A stretch of DNA of 64,000 nt, from NCBI GenBank assembly GCA_014155875.1, contig JACEFZ010028297.1, forward strand, positions 1 through 64,000, given 5' to 3'. The position numbers were made by a program, and so were the translations under genes. The notes below the pieces were generated by a model. It searched no databases, was not told the origin of the DNA, and was given only the letters and a program-made list of their open reading frames with translations. The stretch is from Cepaea nemoralis. Taxonomy: Eukaryota > Mollusca > Gastropoda > Stylommatophora > Helicidae. Below are positions 1 through 9,506 of the stretch, piece by piece (the stretch's first letter is position 1; each line of letters begins with the position of its first letter).

Positions 1-41
<41 letters not shown>
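1..41. repeat. poly-C run
   Basis: The window opens with an uninterrupted run of C ending at 41. C and G homopolymers recur inside the hAT MITEs of this window, but the sequence after this run does not match them. It may be a genuine homopolymer or an assembly artefact. Confidence 0.9.
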
Positions 42-43
<2 letters not shown>

Positions 44-59
44 AATGATATTCCTGACA

Positions 60-480
60 TGTCTTGTATTTATATTATTTCTCTGTTAAAACTATCAGAT
101 CGAGTGATAGTAAACAGCCTTGTCTAACCAACTATTTTTTTTAATGTGCTGACAAGTTCCCATTTGGTTGTCAGTTCTAATGATTGCATGTTGTTGCCAA
201 TTTATAAATGTTGTTTTTTACGTTACCGTCAATATTTACATCTTCCAACATTCTAATAATTTCTTCATGTTTCAACGTATCAAATGCCTTATTGAAGTCA
301 ATAAAGCACAAATATAGATCTATGTTCATGTCAATCATTCTTTCTGTTCGTGTTTCCAATATATACATGATATTGTTTATACCTTTACATTCTATAAATC
401 AACACTGCTTATCCTAAATTTCTTCTTTTATTTTGCTTCTTATCCTTCTCTTATAATTATCATCAGTAATTCACTGCCCA
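60..480 (-). pseudogene. RTE-like LINE reverse transcriptase fragment
   Basis: The minus-strand frame at 177-368 reads as the RT palm region around motif A: a CFIDFNKAFD block followed by LKHEEIIRMLED, typical of RTE-type non-LTR retrotransposons. Flanking frames at about 370-480 and 60-175 continue the RT similarity but carry stops and frameshifts. There is no endonuclease and no YADD box, so this is a short dead fragment. The family call rests on motif recognition only. Confidence 0.7.
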
Positions 481-597
481 TTACACTAACTATGCCATAT
501 TTACCACAAAATTATTGTCTCAAATTTCATTGGTTAGTTCGTTCAATGTCAAGGATCCTTTTCACGCGCTTTGAGACCTATTGGAAACCTGATACTA

Positions 598-605
598 CCG
601 GCATG
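598..605. other. target-site duplication of hAT element (left)
   Basis: The 8 bp CCGGCATG here correspond to CCGACATG at 2588-2595, 7 of 8 identical. Eight-base duplications are the hAT hallmark. Confidence 0.8.
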
Positions 606-931
606 CAGTGTTGCCATCTCCCTTTGATGAAAAAGCACCAAAATCGACCCAAAAAAGCACTAAAAAGCACCAAAAATGTTTAGGAAACACACAAAAAAAA
701 GCACCAACTGTTTTTATTACAAATGTAACAAGGTAGCACAGTATAATTTATTATTATCACTTCATATTACAATGACGTTTATTCCAGATCCGCCAAATCC
801 CAATTAGAACTACTTTCGAGCCAAAAAAGCACCAAATTGCAATACTATTTTTTGGTAAATTACTAAGACAAGCAAATGTTATAAAGTAGCACATTAGAAT
901 TTATTATTGTCACTGAATATTAGAATGAAGT

Positions 932-1219
932 TTATTCCAGATCTGCCAAATCCCAGTCAAACAACTCCTCTTCAGTTTCTGTAGCTATTTCCTGCTGTGT
1001 TTGCTCCTGCGATGATGAGGATGAGGAGGATGATTGAAAGAAACATGTATATGCCTCCTGTGATCCAATTTTTCGCAGAATAGCCTTAGGTAGTTTATAA
1101 TCATGACAGCATTTGCCATATCTTTTCATACCATATCTAATAGTCAAAACAGCTGTCAAACTCTTGATGCTCAGTCTGTTCCGCAATTTTGATTGTATAA
1201 CTCCCATCTGACGCTCCAC
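932..1219 (-). pseudogene. hAT transposase, C-terminal dimerisation remnant
   Basis: The sequence NADVERQMG..KLRNRLS (the NADVE start lies just upstream of the Met at 1219) corresponds to the conserved hAT C-terminal dimerisation motif, SNADVER followed by KxRNRL. After about 60 residues it degenerates into a Ser-run and an acidic tail. It follows the core with the intervening region deleted, which defines the internal deletion of the element. Confidence 0.75.
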
Positions 1220-1929
1220 GTCCGCATTAGAATGAGGTATCGTGTCTGGCTTAATTGAACAATCTTTAGCGGATGTTGTCCATCATTTATTGAAGCAAAA
1301 AGCTCCCTGTACTTTGCTTGACGAAGACTTGAGTGAGAAAACCAGTTATTTTCTCTAATCATGAACTCTATGTTCCTGGGCAGACAAGCAGCTGCAGCCT
1401 GTGACACTGCCAGCTGAAGGGAATGACATACACACCTAATTAGTACCAGATGAGGAACTTCGGATTTTAATTTTGTATATACTCCATTGTTTACACCTGT
1501 CATGACAGACGCATTGTCAGTGCCGAGTGCAAATAGTCTTTGCAACTCAAGTCCATTCTTGTTTAAACAATCTTTTAAAGCATTGCATATTGCCTGTGCG
1601 TTGCAGTCACTCAGTTCAACTAAATCTAAGCAAGTAACCACAAACTGCTTTCTTGTCTCTGAATAGTACCTAATAGCTACTCCAAGTAGCTTAGTTTCAG
1701 AAATGTCATTGCTCTCATCAATCAATAAGCTGTATTTACTTTTGCCAATATCAGCTGTCAAGTCTGTTGTGATATATGGTACAAGTACATTTGAAATAAC
1801 TGCTCTGCACTTAGTTCTCCTAAGCTTAGAGTTCTTGCAACCTTTGCTGTCACCAAAGTGTACCTTGCAGAGTTCACTTAAATGGTCAACAACGCGAAGC
1901 GAACAATGGCTATGAACAAAGACATGCAT
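1171..1929 (-). pseudogene. hAT transposase, catalytic core (truncated)
   Basis: The core of a hAT (DUF4371/ZBED-like) transposase, which cuts and pastes DNA through an RNase H-like DDE fold. Visible signatures are LLIDESNDIS (first catalytic Asp), the later block LGTDNASVMTG (second Asp) and RCVCHSLQLA, matching the C-x2-H motif of the hAT insertion domain. The similarity stops soon after FASINDGQHPLKIVQLSQTRYL, then the frame jumps to the extreme C-terminal region in another frame. Several hundred bases of coding sequence with the catalytic Glu are absent, so this copy cannot make an active enzyme. Confidence 0.85.
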
Positions 1930-2207
1930 CCTTCTGTTTCTTTGACATCATTTTTCAGTTTGTCAAATACAATTATTGTTTGCCTTTGTGTACTGAATGG
2001 CTGTTCGGCTTTCTGATGTTTCGTTGTATTCTTGTGCCTCTCAGTATCATTTAGCCTGGCTGCAATGGAACATTTGCAATATTTGCACACACAAAAACAC
2101 TTAGTATTATCCCCTTCTACTTTTAACAACCATTTTTGAAATCTCGTGTCACTGAGCCACTGTTCTCTGAAATGTTGACAATATTTCTTGCTCATGGTGA
2201 AACACAA
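1878..2207 (-). pseudogene. hAT transposase, N-terminal BED-like zinc finger part
   Basis: This is the N-terminal part of a hAT transposase. After the start at 2207 the protein has a WL..W aromatic stretch, then C-x2-C (CVCKYC) and a downstream H-x5-H (HKNTTKH), the layout of a BED-type DNA-binding finger, followed by KAEQPF, often seen after BED fingers in this group. The frame overlaps the catalytic-core frame at 1878-1929, so a frameshift near 1900-1930 separates them. BED fingers of this family bind the transposon ends. The piece is non-functional by itself. Confidence 0.75.
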
Positions 2208-2599
2208 ATAAGCTTAAATGAAAGGATAATGTAGACACCACAAAATTATGAACTCGATTACAAGCTAATGTATTGACGTTTGGACTTGTCTCCAAGATGG
2301 CGTTCGCTTTCAGCTAAATCGTATTAAAGGGAGTTAAATTAGTTGAATATTGCGCGGTAACGTACTAAGACTGTTTACTTCCTCGCTTCAGTTCAAATTC
2401 GGCTTTTTAGTGTTCTCAAAATGATTTTGAAAGCAATTTTTACCCACCCCAAAAAAGCACCAAAAAGCACCAAAAACATTTTGTGAAGCACTAAATTTAC
2501 ACGGCCGCGCTAAAAGCAAAATGTTCGCACTACATGACTTGAAAAAGCACTAAATTTAGTGCGAAATGCACTGAAATGGCAACACTGCCGACATGTTTC

Positions 2600-2855
2600 T
2601 ATAACCCAGTCGGCACTGGAGCGGTGATGTGGCCAATATTGCGTCGGTCGCCTTTATTCCCCAAATCGGCACTGGAGCGGTGATGTGGCCTATATTGCGT
2701 CGGTCGCCTTTATTTTCCACGACATTTTAGTACCCATTTTAGGCTGGGTCGACCTGGGAGCCCAGATTATTTTTACATATCCACGATGATGCGAATTGGA
2801 CATATGACTACCGGCCGACAGCCAAGCCCACTAGCCACTAAGCCACAGGGCTCCC
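2600..2855 (-). repeat. tRNA-derived SINE family 1, minus strand
   Basis: Read on the minus strand it starts with a tRNA-like head (GGCTTAGTGGCTAG as box A, followed by a weak box B) and ends in a body with GTGATGTGGCCAATATTG. The 3' body unit of about 53 bp is tandemly duplicated (2611-2663 and 2664-2716). This family recurs throughout the window. Confidence 0.75.
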
Positions 2856-3164
2856 AGATTTTTATTGAAAACGTTATGAAAATATATTTCAAGAGATTAT
2901 AAGTATATACTACAGCTGTAGTTGACCTTTAATAAAGCAAAACACACAATCATACACCAACGCACACATATTGCACATAAGAAACAGTATTTTTCCCAGC
3001 ACGCTTATTCAACGATCACGTGCCTTCTTAGTTTCCACTTAACGATTTCCTGTAAACATGGTGACATGCCTGGTGATTTCCCACCCTGTAAAGGACATCC
3101 CTGGTCAAAACCTGTGTAGTTTGAACCCAAATTGAATTTCTTTATTTAAGATGTCTGATTTCTT

Positions 3165-3345
3165 ACATATATTTGATTTCTCTGCAGATGTCTGATTTCT
3201 TGCGGATGTCTGATTTTTTTGCACATATCTGATTTCTTGCAAACATCTATCTGATTTCTTGCAGATGTCTATCTGATATCTCTGAGATGTCTGATTTATT
3301 GCAGATGTCTGATTTCTTGCAGATGTCTGATTTTTTGCAGCGCTT
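3165..3345. repeat. 18-bp minisatellite
   Basis: About ten imperfect copies of a unit resembling ATGTCTGATTTCTTGCAG. Confidence 0.9.
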
Positions 3346-3489
3346 TGTATTCATGCAGACTAGCCTTTAGCTCACAGGTATACTCTAATTGACCTAAACA
3401 AAAACCGTTACGTGAGTTGAAGCGCGTATAGTAAATAAACTGACCCCGCGACACGCCTTAAGACGCGCTGTGCATATATTGCTGAACCC

Positions 3490-3700
3490 ATATTTTTATA
3501 AACCAGTTGACCGGTGGGTGATGTGGTCAACTTCACACCGGTCGCCTTTCCTCCCCAAGATTATTCCTGGTACCATTTAAGGCTTGGGCGACCTGAGGTT
3601 CGTGGTCAGTTTGAATCCGTCCCGATTCGGATCGAAATGGTGGCCACCAGGATGGCGGGCGAGAGTCTAGCCACTACGCTATTGCAGCTCCAGAAACATT
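3490..3700 (-). repeat. SINE family 1, minus strand
   Basis: The minus strand has a tRNA-like head (GCGTAGTGGCTAGACTC, then TTTCGATCC) followed by the family body, with CGGTGTGAAGTTGACCAC near the 3' end. Confidence 0.75.
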
Positions 3701-3734
3701 TGTAACATTCACAAAATTAACACCTGTGATATAA

Positions 3735-4081
3735 GATGCCTTAGAAGAGCTACTAATTTAACCTTTTGGGTCCGTTTAAGAGATGATGCTATTAGACAGA
3801 CAGTGGGATCAACACCTTGTAACACATGCATTAAAAAGCAGAACATCAAATGGTTTGGCCATTTAGTTAGAATACAACACCGTCAGTTACCAGAACTGGC
3901 GCTACATCAAAGAAGATTTGATACGAGAACAAGAGGACGCCTGAGAACAAAACGGATTGACGACATCAAATACATTGTACAATCACACCCATCTAGTGCT
4001 GGAACAACAACTATTCATCTCTACTATGCTTGGCAAAAATTGGAAGGTCATGACCAGGATAACGACGATAATGCATATATA
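3735..4081 (+). pseudogene. LINE C-terminal fragment (WFGHLVR type)
   Basis: A + strand frame (3803-4099 and upstream) reads KWFGHLVRIQHRQLP followed by an Arg-rich stretch and KRIDDIK, the C-terminal tail after the RT in many invertebrate LINE ORF2 proteins. A sister copy lies at 52490-52995. RT motifs are absent. The right side is cut by the mariner element at 4082. Confidence 0.7.
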
Positions 4082-4646
4082 TCAGGAGGCTTCAAATGAA
4101 AACCTTACTTTTTTGTTGTTGTATTGTTTGGTGAATATATTCTGAATAAGTAAATCACTTGGAGTTAGGTCTTTCGAGCTTGGGAGATGTGGTGTACGCT
4201 GAAAGTTAAGGTCTTCGATGGTTTCAGCCGTTGCACTGGCAGTATAAGGTCTAATATTGTCTTGTTGCAAAAGGACACCTTTACTCAAACGTTCACGTTA
4301 TTTTGATGTGGTTGCTGGTCGAGACTTCCTACTCCACAAATACATTTTCTGGACTGGCAGGCATGCATCACCACCCTGAACTTTCATTCGCCGATAAATT
4401 TCTAGTCTTCACGACTTCACTGATAAAAATACGGATAACAGAACGCTGCTCCTCTTTGGTGCATGTCAAAAGTGGGGCGGCCATCTTTAAACTATCCTCA
4501 TGTCGTCCCCGTGTTCGTCTGCACCTTGATGCGACGCGCTTGACCCTCTTGACATTCTTAACAACAATATTGACAGGTTACAAGACAAAGGCATGGTTAT
4601 TGTAATTTCTATCACACTTTTACGGTTTTCATTTGAAGCCCCCTCG
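4082..4646 (-). mobile_element. internally deleted mariner element
   Basis: Terminal inverted repeats share the core GGCTTCAAATGAAAACC and are flanked by TA dinucleotides (4080-4081 and 4647-4648), the Tc1/mariner target duplication. The interior on the minus strand has an N-terminal transposase piece and a C-terminal piece joined by a deletion. A related copy lies at 60473-60955. Confidence 0.85.
4100..4288 (-). pseudogene. mariner transposase C-terminal remnant
   Basis: The minus frame reads GVLLQQDNIRPYTA, then PSSKDLTPSD. This is the mariner catalytic region (consensus QDNARPHTA and PYSPDLAPSDY) with the second and third Asp of the D,D34D triad recognisable but flanking residues altered. 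The N-terminal remnant, with EEQRSVIR, lies at about 4390-4490 on the same strand and has stops. It is a dead copy. Confidence 0.85.
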
Positions 4647-4648
4647 TA

Positions 4649-5200
4649 AGTGCTAACTTTTGTCCAAATCTATATTATCAATGTTTTATATGCTTATTTG
4701 TATGTTACACGTGCTTGTCGGTTTTTCAGATTGTCAAAGCACGTTTCGATAACTTTATGCCTATTTTCACAAATGCATCATATTTTATTTTACATTGCCT
4801 TTTCAACCAGTTGTTTTATTTTGTGTTTCTGTTTTTATTTTCCGGATGTTCAGTTACTTAACTTGTTCGTCATAGCAGAATGGCTAAGTAGAAAGACTGT
4901 TATCTCAAAGGGGATATTTGGTTCTCAACACATCCAGTAAATGGGAAAAGGCCATTTGATGTTTGTCTATAAACACTAGTCCCTAAATAAAATAACTAGA
5001 AAATATTTGTTGTAATTCAAAATCAAGGGTGAATTTGGGCGCGAACAAGTGTTGGTATATTTTTTTTTAAAAAAACACATCAAACTAAGACTTGGTTTTC
5101 ACCACTTCCACTAACTAGGGGTAGGGGTGGTTTAGCTGCGTGTTCTTTTACAGGACGTAGCAATCAACCCCAGAATGCATAGGATGTTTATAATATTATA
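4649..5200. other. no recognisable feature
   Basis: AT-rich sequence with only short spurious frames. I see no repeat shared with the rest of the window. Confidence 0.5.
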
Positions 5201-5350
5201 GGAAATTTTACGTTCAGTAGTTTGCCATTGCTTTCTGCACGGTTTACGCTCATACCATTGTGAAAATCAAAGTGAGGCAATCTGCTCCTTTAAACCTGGT
5301 ATGTCGGGATTGTAAAACTGCGTTCTCAATCCCTAAGCTGAAAAACAGAA
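5200..5350 (-). repeat. SINE family 4 fragment, minus strand
   Basis: The block TTCAGTAGTTTGCCATTGC with flanking sequence is the inverse of the family-4 body (complete copy at 35973-36216). Confidence 0.65.
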
Positions 5351-5354
5351 AGAT

Positions 5355-5455
5355 GGATCTCATCATCTCGTCTCATCTTGTTCCTCTTGTGCCTTGCCGT
5401 GTCGATGTGAAGCAGAAACATTAGGGGAGTGCCCTTTTATGGGCATCGTATATTG
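5355..5455. repeat. dispersed 90-bp repeat
   Basis: The block from CATCTTGTTCCTCTTG to GTGCCCTTTTATG recurs with changes at about 36600-36680. Its nature is unknown. Confidence 0.5.
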
Positions 5456-6030
5456 AGAGTTGACTCTGCTATTCCCTCTGTCCATTGTTTAGATAAGTGG
5501 TTCTCAACCTTTTTGGCCCATGCACCCCTTCACCATATGTTCAGAATGCCATTCCCCCCTTTTGTATTTCCTCCCTATTAATCCCCCTCCACCCCTACAT
5601 AGTATACGTAAAAATGGAAGCTAAATTTAATAACACATACTAGAACAAGTCTAGACGTCTATATAAAACGTGACTTTCGGGTCTATTTACGTTATAAAAC
5701 GAATTTCAGAAGGGTGAGAAGTACAGAACAGTAAAGTATGGAGGGAAAAACAATATAATGTAATCGGTGCTTGTATTAACGCGATCTTGAAATAATCTTA
5801 ATCCCCCCCCCCCCCCACCAACCCTGGAAACCCCCTAAAATGCCCCCCTCCGGGGGGGGGGGGGGGGGAAATTCCCCACCGGTTGAGAACCACTGGTTTA
5901 GATCGTCTGCGTCTTCGTTTGATTCCATGTGGTCTGTACATTATTGCTTGCTGTGGTATACTGTCAGTTGGTAGCCTAGTTATGTGACCGAACCATTTAA
6001 GAAATATGGATATCGGCAGTAAATGCAACT
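5455..6030 (-). pseudogene. LINE C-terminal fragment split by a MITE
   Basis: The minus strand reads FLKWFGHITRLPTDS followed by KRRRRRSK (5904-6030). It resumes after the MITE as SKQWTEGIAES (5455-5494). The 8-bp duplication GTTTAGAT at the junctions confirms that one LINE tail was split by the 5495-5895 insertion. Confidence 0.75.
5495..5895 (+). mobile_element. hAT-type MITE, copy 1
   Basis: Terminal inverted repeats are AAGTGGTTCTCAACC and GGTTGAGAACCACTG, with an exact 8-bp target duplication GTTTAGAT (5487-5494, 5896-5903). There is no coding capacity. The right third holds a C run at about 5803-5816 and a G run at about 5850-5868. Three more copies are at 25745, 38945 and 48803. Confidence 0.93.
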
Positions 6031-6339
6031 AGTTCCTGGATAAACCCACATGTCCAACATAGAGCTTCAACATCGGGTAGCCGGAGGAAAGCAAGGTTGC
6101 TGATGTTTGTTACTCCATCGTTGCTGAAGATGACCACATTGCTATTTCTCAGTTCAACAGAAGATTCGCAGGCGGCTGATTAAAGGAGACTGAGACCGGA
6201 CACAGTGAAAGAAGAGACATAGCGCCTATCGAGTGGACGGGAGTGGTTTGACTTTTTGATTTCGTAAAGAACGATTAGAATAAGAATCGTCACGGAAAAA
6301 GTAGCCTTTTGCAAAATGGAAAAGATACTTCCTAATTTT

Positions 6340-6433
6340 TTTTTAAAAACCTGTTATTTACAGTGAGAAAAGGATATTTAAAATTCTATATAGAACCTGT
6401 ACTGTTTTATGCAAATGAAGAATGGACAATAAG
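6340..6433 (+). pseudogene. RTE-like LINE tail, left part
   Basis: The + strand frame reads FYIEPVLFYANEEWTI, the post-RT region of RTE LINEs (consensus VLLYGSETWT). It is interrupted by the LTR retrotransposon and resumes at 15759. Confidence 0.75.
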
Positions 6434-7043
6434 TGTCAAAGACTCAGGGAAGACCACCCTGAATGAGTGGTCTACCTCAAGTAGATTAGAGGTAACCCAG
6501 TGCCCCTATATGAGGGCAGGGTAGGTGTAGGGAGTAGATAGGAAGGGGAACTATCAAACAGTTCTCTCATGAGACACGGAGGTGTCAACCAGAGAGTAAG
6601 CACTCTGGTCACGGCATAATCACGCCAACGTGATAGACACGGAGAACTAGAATGAAACTCAAGAGAGGCCACTACTCTAAGCGTGCTGAATGATGCAGCA
6701 CGCAAAAGCCGAAGTGCGCACAAGGTCCCTCCGCGTACTGTGTAGTCAGCACGCGGAGAATAGGCAGACAGGGGACAGATTTCGTAGGGAACACATCGCT
6801 TAGCGTCGATGCGTATTTCTTTAGCCGAGTAGATAGATTTAGTAGTAGGGTTAGGAACGACTAGTGATAGGCAATTCTGTGTATTCATGTGTGATTCATT
6901 AGCGACTGTTTTGTGCATTTATGTAATGTAAAGAGCCAGTGGCAATAAAATGTGTAATCAATTCCTCTCGTACGACTGACAAATCTTTTTGTGTGGTGCG
7001 AGAGAAGTTTATCCCGTAATGCCTGTAGCATCGCTTGATGACA
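6434..7043 (+). repeat. 5' LTR
   Basis: 610 bp starting TGTC and ending GACA. It contains AATAAA at 6944-6949 as a likely polyadenylation signal. Compared with the 3' LTR I find a single T/C difference, at 6780. The antisense frame at 6472-6918 is a by-product. Confidence 0.96.
6944..6949 (+). promoter_or_regulatory. polyadenylation signal in LTR
   Basis: AATAAA in the right part of the LTR, duplicated at 15654-15659 in the 3' copy, where it would act to end the element's transcript. Confidence 0.6.
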
Positions 7044-7057
7044 GGCTAGGATAAAAG

Positions 7058-7071
7058 TAGTGTCAGAAGTG
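7058..7071 (+). promoter_or_regulatory. candidate tRNA primer-binding site
   Basis: TAGTGTCAGAAGTG lies 14 bases after the 5' LTR. Apart from A for G at its second base it matches the complement of a tRNA-Leu 3' end (TGGTGTCAGAAGTG), a primer used by many metazoan gypsy elements. The distance from the LTR is larger than usual. Confidence 0.6.
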
Positions 7072-8209
7072 TAGCTTGGACAATTGTTCAAGCTAAAACA
7101 CTCACCCACGGCTCTAGAATAGTATTACTGTCAGTTAATCACAGGGTTTAGTTTATGTTAGTGAATAATGGCGTGTGCAGACGAGAACAAATGTGCGAGC
7201 TGTGCCCATCGTGACCGATTAACGTTTATTTATGCTTAGTAAAATGTTTTGTGCTTTATGAACATGTTTTCTTTTGAGTTGTAAGTATTATTATTATAGT
7301 TTTGTATCATTTATTTCTACAATTACTGATTTATTTATGAGTATTTGTCAAAAATGATTTACGGCGGAGCAATACACAAGAAATGAGCCGGCGACAATAT
7401 CGATTTCTCCAATCTAAAAATAGCGCTGCGCCTATGACGTATCGCGACTGACAACAGCTGCCCTACGCCATTTGCAATCAGCGACGGATTGTTTACAAAT
7501 CGCCAAGCGGCTGCTCGCCTGAATCTCTGGCTTATATTAAATATTATTTATTTATACACGCTATTTATTGAATATATTTATTTATTTGAACATTATTATT
7601 ACCTTTATATTTATTTCAAAGCATTTATTTAATTATTTGTATACCTTTTCTATTTGTTACCGTCACGATGGCACTACTTTCGCTATGCAAATAAGACTCG
7701 GTCTGCACAGCACTTCCATAAATTAAACAGCAATAGTTAGGGAAGGCAGAAGACGTTAGAACGAAGACAGGACATTGACATTTATTATTAATTATACCAC
7801 ATTGTGTTGTCCGGGGGCATGTGATTGTACAAAATTGTCTAAAGTCATATGTCGTTTACAAATGGTTAATTGTTGATGCTCTTGTAAACCAGATGTAACA
7901 AGAGCTGTTTATGAGAATAACTCAGGCTGTATGTCGAAGTGCCGAACGATTGGACCTGAGGTGCCAAACGATTGTACCTGATTTTCTGGAATGTTAAGAT
8001 GAGTATACCCAAATTATTTTGAATGCAATATGATTAATAATGCATCTCTTTTTCAGGGTGTGATCTATTAGTATATTTTTTGTGATCTATTTTTCAGAGT
8101 GTAATCTAAGAGTATATTTTTTGTACACAGGGATTTAAAAACTTAACATATCTAATATACCTGAATAAATATTTAAGTGCCTATCAACTCTAGCTAATTA
8201 CCCAACAAC
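7072..8209 (+). other. long 5' leader of the LTR element
   Basis: About 1.1 kb of AT-rich non-coding sequence between the primer site and the first gag ATG. It includes a duplicated block with GTGATCTATT at about 8058-8130. No frame of interest is seen. Confidence 0.7.
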
Positions 8210-8374
8210 ATGACAACTTTAGCTGATTTCATAAAAGCAGGCAAGGAATTAGAATACACAGGAAAGGAATTAGAGCAATATGCTGATCAAAAATTTAAGG
8301 AAGCAAAAGATGCTGAGAGAGATGAACGTGCACGAGAAAGACAACACCAAAAGGAGATTGTAGGAACTAGCTGA
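8210..8374 (+). pseudogene. gag, N-terminal segment
   Basis: An ATG at 8210 opens a 54-codon frame rich in Glu, Lys and Gln that ends at a TGA (8372-8374). The same charged, coiled-coil composition continues one frame away from 8364, so I read this as the gag start cut by a one-base indel around 8355-8365. It would form the N-terminal helix of the Gag structural protein. The start is chosen as the first ATG after the leader in register with this composition. Confidence 0.7.
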
Positions 8375-9506
8375 GATAACAAAACAAAAGGAGTTAGAAA
8401 TAAAACACAAAGAGTCACAACTGGCTGAAGAAACTAAACAGAAGCAGTTAGAACATGATAAGGAGATTAAGCAAAAACATTTAGATCAGGAAAGAGAATT
8501 AAAGCAAAAACAATTAGATCAGGAGAAAGAATTAAAACAAAGAGAGATAGATGAAATGGCAAGAGTGAAAGAAAAACAAATACAGGTTGAATCAGAGACA
8601 CAGTTAAAGATGAAAGGTATAGAAGTAGATTCACACTTAGAGATCTCCGCTACAAAACTTAAGAGTCAGCAAGAAGAGAATAAACTTAATAAATACAAAC
8701 ATATTATTAAGCCATTTTGTAAAGAAGATTCCATATCAGCTTGGACAGAAAATGTCGAATATCAGCTGAAATACCACCAAGTACCAATCGATATGTGGGC
8801 CATGATTTACATGAAGAACCTCAGTGGGGAGCCCCTTAAAGTTATAGAATCAATACCAACTGATCTTAGATCTAACTATCAGTACATCCACGATAGGATA
8901 ATGCAACATTTCTTACTTGATGCCCCTGGGTATCAAGTGCAATTTTCTAACTTAAAACCAAAACAAAGTGAGACTTTCATCGATTATGTCTCGAATGTCC
9001 AAAGCGTGCTAAATAGATGGCTTAGTGCAGCAAAAATAGGAAAGGACTTTGAAAAACTTAAAAATTTAATAGCCATGGATAAAGTCATATCCACAATACC
9101 ATCTCCTTTCGCTAACTTCTTTCAGCAGTCAGACATCGAAACCATAGAACAATTTGAGAAGAAAGGCTCTGCATATTTTTCCTCAAATAGGGATATTTTT
9201 ACAACATCAAATATCGACTCTGAAATAGTCTCTTTTGTTAAGGACCAACCTAAAAGCTATCGTAGCAATAAAAACCATTTCAGAGAGTCGACAAGAAAGA
9301 CCGAAAATTGCCTAAATGTGTGTATTGCCAACTTTTTCATGATACTTACGCTATGTGTGATAAATCACCAAACTATCCGACACATCTTGAGATGGTCATT
9401 AAGAAACAACAAAACAAGAGAACTGCATACAGGCGTGCAGTCAAATGCTTCTTCTGTTCTAGCTACGGGCATTATTCCAATAAGTGCCTGGGGCGCCAAA
9501 GAATGA
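8364..9506 (+). CDS. Gag polyprotein (coiled coil plus capsid)
   Basis: The structural protein of the retrotransposon particle. From 8364 to about 8690 it encodes a highly charged coiled coil with heptad-like KQKxLxxEKELKQ repeats. From about 8690 to 9230 follows a capsid-like domain (start IIKPFCKEDSISAW, then QVQFSNLKPKQSETFIDY), in keeping with Ty3/gypsy capsids. There is no in-frame zinc knuckle: the nucleocapsid motifs lie in the next frame from 9272, so the last 60-80 residues of this frame are probably not authentic. No ATG initiates it locally; it depends on the segment at 8210 by frame restoration or shift. Confidence 0.8.
   Translation, partial: ELAEITKQKELEIKHKESQLAEETKQKQLEHDKEIKQKHLDQERELKQKQLDQEKELKQREIDEMARVKEKQIQVESETQLKMKGIEVDSHLEISATKLKSQQEENKLNKYKHIIKPFCKEDSISAWTENVEYQLKYHQVPIDMWAMIYMKNLSGEPLKVIESIPTDLRSNYQYIHDRIMQHFLLDAPGYQVQFSNLKPKQSETFIDYVSNVQSVLNRWLSAAKIGKDFEKLKNLIAMDKVISTIPSPFANFFQQSDIETIEQFEKKGSAYFSSNRDIFTTSNIDSEIVSFVKDQPKSYRSNKNHFRESTRKTENCLNVCIANFFMILTLCVINHQTIRHILRWSLRNNKTRELHTGVQSNASSVLATGIIPISAWGAKE

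Larger units (their letters stand above)
606..2587 (-). mobile_element. internally deleted hAT DNA transposon
   Basis: The element begins CAGTGTTGCCAT and ends with the inverse, ATGGCAACACTG, and is flanked by a near-perfect 8-bp target duplication. Subterminal zones are rich in AAAAAGCACCAAA-type repeats on both sides (about 625-700, 815-835, 2440-2560), plausible transposase-binding arrays. The minus strand carries three transposase pieces: BED-like finger, catalytic core and C-terminal dimerisation region. The stretch that should join core to C-terminus is missing, so the copy is non-autonomous. It interrupts no recognised gene. Confidence 0.88.

Noticed and set aside
1..41. Poly-C as the internal run of a fifth MITE
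   Set aside because: The following sequence does not resemble the MITE right end and no inverted terminus follows.
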